Positions 3,708 through 6,724 of a stretch of DNA of 6,724 nucleotides are shown piece after piece. Both the position numbers and the translations under genes were made by a program. Under the pieces are notes generated by a model. The model saw nothing but the letters and a program-made list of their open reading frames with translations. It made no database searches and was not told the origin of the DNA. Position 1 is the stretch's first letter. Each line of letters begins with the position of its first letter. Source of the stretch: Hungatella sp. UBA3147 (lineage in GTDB: Bacteria > Bacillota > Clostridia > Lachnospirales > Lachnospiraceae); contig DEYX01000089.1 of assembly GCA_002365025.1 (NCBI GenBank), positions 1 through 6,724 of the forward strand, given 5' to 3'.

Positions 3708-5078
3708 ATGAACAAAAGTATTATGAAGAAACTATTTCTGTCTGTTTCCGTTTTTATGGTGATCGTTCTGAGTTGTTATTTAGGAAGGGTGGCATTTGCT
3801 GAAAAACCGAACAGAATTTCCTCAGAGCCTACCCAAAACTCCACAACCGTTACGGTTGCAGACGCCACGGTACCTCTTTCCCCGAAAACTATTGCAGATA
3901 ATCCTGAACCGGTTGCTATCCTTGCCGCTGAGGAATCAAATATACCGCCCGTAACAGAACCGCCTGCTTCGCCCACAGCGGAATCATCTGTTCTGCCCGC
4001 AGCAAAATACTCTAATTTGCAGGCAGGTAAATTAGTCGGATATTATGCAGCATGGGCGGCCTATTATAATTACTATCCAAACCAGCTCGATGCAAGGAAG
4101 CTGACCCATATTAATTATGCTTTTGCCAACATTGGTTCTGACTTAAAGCTAACCCTGGGATATCCTGACGTGGATGCCTCTAACATAAAGCTATTAAATT
4201 CCTTAAAACAAACCAATCCGGATTTAAAAACACTGATTTCCGTTGGAGGCTGGAACTGGTCCGGGAAGTTCTCGGATGCGGCCCTGACAGAGGAGACCAG
4301 AACTGCATTTGCAGACAGCTGCGTTGATTTCATTAAAAAATACGGATTTGACGGAGTTGACTTAGACTGGGAGTATCCGGTCAGCGGAGGTCTGGCGGCA
4401 AATTCCAGGCGCGGGGAAGATAAACATAATTTTACTCTGCTTCTTAAAAAGATTCGGGAAAAACTTGATGCAAAAGGTGCTGCTGACAATAAGCATTACT
4501 TACTAACCATTGCAGGAGGAGCGGATACTTCTTACATAAACAATGTGGAGCTTTCAAAGCTGGCTCAGTATCTGGATTATGCAAATATCATGACCTATGA
4601 TCTGCATGGATACTGGGATACTAATACAGATCTCCTTGCTCCTTTATATGACAACGATGATTCTTCTCCCCAGTATAAGGCGAGTGTGGATAGAGCTGTT
4701 AATGCCTGGCTTGGTGCCTCTTTTCCGGCAGAAAAGCTGGTAATGGGTATTCCGTTTTACGGATATTTATATTCTTCTGTAAATAATTCAAACAATGGAT
4801 TGTACCAGACCTTTGGCGGTTCCAATTCCATCGGATATCAGGATATTAAAGAAAACTATTTAAATAAATCAGGCTATACCAGTCATTTTCATACCCAGTC
4901 AAAGGTTCCATGGCTATTTAATGGTACGATCTTTATAAGCTATGAAGATCCAAAGTCCATAGGCTATAAAACTGATTATATCAAATCAAAGAAGTTAGGC
5001 GGCGCTATGGTTTGGGAGCTGAGTCAGGATCCGGAGGGAGAACTTCTAAATGTACTGCTTCATGGACTGAAACAATAA
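3708..5078 (+). CDS. Secreted GH18 chitinase-like glycoside hydrolase
   Basis: The protein has 456 residues from ATG 3708, which lies 7 nt after AAAGGA; a GTG one codon earlier is the alternative start. Residues 1-31 are a signal peptide (basic KSIMKK, hydrophobic core, cleavage likely after AFA). Residues 32-105 are a Pro/Thr/Ser/Ala-rich linker, probably exposed in the wall. Residues 107-453 are a GH18 TIM barrel: beta-1 KLVGYYAAW, the SxGG motif in LISVGGWNW (Ser178), and the catalytic DxxDxDxE in YGFDGVDLDWEYP. Glu222 is the proton donor, with Asp215, Asp218 and Asp220. MTYDLHG (295-301) and the barrel-closing Trp436 in GGAMVWELSQD are also present, so all key residues are intact. GH18 enzymes cleave beta-1,4-GlcNAc bonds in chitin by substrate-assisted catalysis; some relatives act on peptidoglycan or glycoproteins. 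No chitin-binding module, LysM or sorting motif is seen. The gene is monocistronic. The annotation is firm; the substrate is not. Confidence 0.95.
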   Translation: MNKSIMKKLFLSVSVFMVIVLSCYLGRVAFAEKPNRISSEPTQNSTTVTVADATVPLSPKTIADNPEPVAILAAEESNIPPVTEPPASPTAESSVLPAAKYSNLQAGKLVGYYAAWAAYYNYYPNQLDARKLTHINYAFANIGSDLKLTLGYPDVDASNIKLLNSLKQTNPDLKTLISVGGWNWSGKFSDAALTEETRTAFADSCVDFIKKYGFDGVDLDWEYPVSGGLAANSRRGEDKHNFTLLLKKIREKLDAKGAADNKHYLLTIAGGADTSYINNVELSKLAQYLDYANIMTYDLHGYWDTNTDLLAPLYDNDDSSPQYKASVDRAVNAWLGASFPAEKLVMGIPFYGYLYSSVNNSNNGLYQTFGGSNSIGYQDIKENYLNKSGYTSHFHTQSKVPWLFNGTIFISYEDPKSIGYKTDYIKSKKLGGAMVWELSQDPEGELLNVLLHGLKQ

Positions 5079-5082
5079 AAGA

Positions 5083-5134
5083 AGGCGTCTGCCCCATATC
5101 CCGGACAGGGAATATGGGGCAGACGCCTTTTTTG
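5083..5134. terminator. Strong, probably bidirectional terminator between convergent genes
   Basis: AGGCGTCTGCCCCATAT (5083-5099) pairs perfectly with its reverse complement at 5112-5128. Three more C-G pairs lie inside, with one bulged A and a GGACA loop. On the plus strand TTTTTT follows, ending the chitinase transcript 4 bp after its stop codon. On the minus strand TCTTTTATT follows, so it can also end the PII operon, whose stop lies at 5160. Confidence 0.93.
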
Positions 5135-5159
5135 CTCCAGACGGTCCAAAAGGATTCTA

Positions 5160-5870
5160 TTATTTTTTCAGGGTGCTGAGTCCTGCAACTTCATCTACGG
5201 GAAGAGAAAAAGCAATGGCATGTTCTCCGGTTTCCTTTAACACTGTTTCGCAGATGGATTTAAGAACCGCCTGTTTATCCGTGAAGGGAACCAGGATGAG
5301 GAGAATTTCCTTCTCACTCGAAAGAGTCAGACCAAAAAGCTTTTTTGAATCATCAGCAAGAGCTTCTCTGGCTTTGACCAGGGTTCCTCCCTTGCAACCG
5401 GCATTTCTGGCAGCTTCCATAATAGGAGCGGAAAGGTCGGTATTGATGACAGCAGCAATTAGTTCGTATCTGATCGTATCTGACATAGAGCGATCCTCCT
5501 TGTGATAATCTGTGGATGAGGGAATATCCCCGGCAGACGGGGCATTTCCTAATATATTGGAAGCTGCGGCGCTAATCCCTGACAGGGGGATGGTAAATAC
5601 TATGCCATAGCCTGGTTTTTCAAGCTCTAATTTTTCATGCAGAGCAGATAATAAGCGCTTGGTAGCCGCTTCCTCCACAATTCCGATAACCAGATCTTTT
5701 TCCGGCTCATCAAACCCAAGACAATCCCTGATTGCAGAGCTTGCGGTCCCATGTCCTCTGGTAATGAGAAGCAGTTCCTGATGATGTTCTCTAAAAACGG
5801 AAGCTGCCTTTTCGCCCTTTCCTCTGGCAACAATAATCGTTATCCAGTTTATTTTACGATTGGAAGTCAT
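5160..5870 (-). CDS. Tandem PII-like signalling protein (two PII-like domains)
   Basis: The protein has 236 residues, about twice a normal PII protein (roughly 110). Domain 1 is about residues 6-105 (INWITIIVARGKGEKAASVF, then LLLITRGHGTASSAI and YGIVFTIPLSGI). Domain 2 is about 131-230 (YELIAAVINTDLSAPIMEAA, then AGCKGGTLVKAREA and HAIAFSLPVDEV). Both follow the PII order of strand-helix-strand, Gly-rich turn, strand-helix-strand. I see no conserved T-loop tyrosine, so control by uridylylation is unlikely. PII proteins bind adenine nucleotides and often 2-oxoglutarate, and regulate enzymes or transporters by contact. The partner here should be the DUF1538 membrane protein encoded directly upstream. 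The start ATG (5870) follows AAGGAGGAGG and overlaps the end of the DUF1538 gene by 17 bp, a sign of coupled translation. An internal ribosome binding site and ATG precede domain 2. This family is generally annotated as P-II family nitrogen regulator, but a nitrogen role is not shown here. Confidence 0.85.
   Translation of the reverse strand: MTSNRKINWITIIVARGKGEKAASVFREHHQELLLITRGHGTASSAIRDCLGFDEPEKDLVIGIVEEAATKRLLSALHEKLELEKPGYGIVFTIPLSGISAAASNILGNAPSAGDIPSSTDYHKEDRSMSDTIRYELIAAVINTDLSAPIMEAARNAGCKGGTLVKAREALADDSKKLFGLTLSSEKEILLILVPFTDKQAVLKSICETVLKETGEHAIAFSLPVDEVAGLSTLKK
5484..5501 (-). promoter_or_regulatory. Internal ribosome binding site and ATG before the second PII domain
   Basis: Inside the tandem PII gene, AAGGAGG (5501-5495) stands 8 nt before an in-frame ATG (5486-5484), codon 129, which begins MSDTIRYELI at the exact border of domain 2. 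Strength and spacing equal those of true start sites in this window. It could allow production of the second domain alone (108 residues, a normal PII length), or be left over from two genes that fused. Confidence 0.6.
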
Positions 5871-6724
5871 CAGCCTCCTCCTTTCCTAAGTCAATAAATT
5901 CAAGTTCCATATTAAGAATCGGCGCATTCGCCGGAACGTTCGCTTTTTTCGTTTTGTAGTTATAAGAGACACCGATAAGCTGTATGATGATCAGGGGCGT
6001 CATAGCGACCATGGCTACGATACCAAAGGCATCGGTCACAATATTTCCTCCCAAAGCCTCACAGGCTCCCATAGCAAAGGGAAGGAGGAAGGTAGCCGTC
6101 ATAGGACCGGAAGCCACACCGCCTGAATCAAAGGCAATGGATGTAAAAATCGGCGGGACCACAAAGGAGAGGCCAAGGGCCAGGGCGTAGCCGGGAAGCA
6201 GGAGTGCCAGTAAGGGCAGGCCTGTCATGACCCTTATAATTGATAATCCAAGGGAGATAGCCATGCCGATGGACAATCCGGTCATCATGGTTTTTTCCGA
6301 GATGGAGCCTCCTGTAATGTCCTCGACCTGCTTATTTAAAACCTGGACAGCCGGTTCGGCTTTTACGATAAAGTATCCAATAAGCATTCCAATGGGAACC
6401 ATGACCCATTTATAAGGGAGTGAGGCAAGCTGCTGTCCCAGATAATTACCGGCAGGCATAAAGCCTACGTTGACACCGGTAAGGAAAAGCGTCAGTCCGA
6501 TGTAGGAGTAGATGAGTCCTACCAGGATTTTGATTAACTGTCTTTTTCGAAGCTTCAGAAAGAAGATCTGGAATACGATAAAGAACAGCAAAACGGGGAA
6601 AAGAGCCAAGAAGACCTCCCAGGCATAATCAGGAAGTTCATGCTGAAAAGCCAGCCAAAGATCCTGGGAATTGTTTATGGAATTGATCGTCAAGGCTTCA
6701 TAATCAGTGGCAGAGGATTTATAG
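5854..6724 (-). CDS. DUF1538 family membrane protein, 5' end outside the window
   Basis: The frame is open to the right edge: ten sense codons (ending SSATDYEA) lie upstream of the TTG at 6693, which has no ribosome binding site, so the real start is probably beyond 6724. At least 289 residues are present. About seven transmembrane segments are visible: EVFLALFPVLLFFIVF, VGLIYSYIGLTLFLTGV, WVMVPIGMLIGYFIV, GLSIGMAISLGLSIIRVM, LLALLLPGYALALGLSFVV, a re-entrant or helical stretch around FDSGGVASGPMTATFLLPF, and FGIVAMVAMTPLIIIQLIGV. The Asp-Ser-Gly-Gly-Val-x-x-Gly-Pro motif followed by GACEALGGN is characteristic of DUF1538 proteins as I know them. Many members carry two such domains, so this may be the second half of a longer protein. 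The end is hydrophilic (ELEFIDLGKEEADDF). The family is thought to be a transporter-like membrane protein linked to PII-like regulators; the substrate is unknown. It forms an operon with the tandem PII gene downstream. Confidence 0.85.
   Translation of the reverse strand, partial: YKSSATDYEALTINSINNSQDLWLAFQHELPDYAWEVFLALFPVLLFFIVFQIFFLKLRKRQLIKILVGLIYSYIGLTLFLTGVNVGFMPAGNYLGQQLASLPYKWVMVPIGMLIGYFIVKAEPAVQVLNKQVEDITGGSISEKTMMTGLSIGMAISLGLSIIRVMTGLPLLALLLPGYALALGLSFVVPPIFTSIAFDSGGVASGPMTATFLLPFAMGACEALGGNIVTDAFGIVAMVAMTPLIIIQLIGVSYNYKTKKANVPANAPILNMELEFIDLGKEEADDFQS

Noticed and set aside
3774..3782. Lipoprotein processing at Cys23 of the chitinase (VLSC)
   Set aside because: Leu at the -2 position is a poor lipobox; the AFA site at residue 31 is a normal signal peptidase I site.
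4115..4489. 124-codon minus-strand ORF inside the chitinase gene
   Set aside because: Antisense shadow of the GH18 barrel.
5173..5505. 110-codon plus-strand ORF inside the PII gene
   Set aside because: Antisense shadow of the tandem PII protein; no ribosome binding site.

Overview
The window looks like Gram-positive, spore-forming Clostridia DNA, probably Lachnospiraceae (Lacrimispora / Clostridium-like). The reasons are AGGAGG-type ribosome binding sites close to the starts, BclA-type collagen-like proteins, a secreted GH18 chitinase and a PII-DUF1538 operon. The genus is an inference from gene content, not from a marker gene.

There are two contrasting halves. The left half (about 1-3640) is AT-rich and loosely packed. 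It holds two minus-strand genes for collagen-like proteins with Cys-rich N termini: one runs off the left edge (1-169) and one is complete (1459-2262). Between and beside them lie decayed genes: an unrecognised membrane protein in several frames (918-1335), a frameshifted beta-rich piece resembling phage tail-fibre repeats (621-913), the C-terminal part of a GNAT acetyltransferase with in-frame stops (2430-2615), and an unrecognised ORF remnant (2639-2776). Next comes a plus-strand cluster of very small genes (2883-3380): a two-helix membrane protein, a tightly coupled 26-residue acidic peptide, a membrane-helix fragment, and a third strong ribosome binding site leading into a damaged short gene. 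A hairpin terminator closes the cluster. The area resembles an accessory or surface-variation island that is losing genes.

The right half (about 3640-6724) is compact and more GC-rich. A secreted GH18 chitinase-like enzyme (3708-5078, plus) has its own extended -10 promoter candidate. It converges on a minus-strand operon, with a very strong and probably bidirectional terminator between them. The operon encodes a DUF1538 membrane protein (5854 to beyond the right edge), then a protein of two fused PII-like domains (5160-5870) whose start overlaps the end of the DUF1538 gene. The PII protein probably senses metabolites and controls the DUF1538 transporter-like partner. A textbook ribosome binding site and ATG inside the PII gene, exactly at the second domain, could yield a separate single-domain product.

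The items most worth following up are the internal start in the tandem PII gene, the small-protein operon, and the Cys-rich collagen-like pair with its surrounding gene decay.
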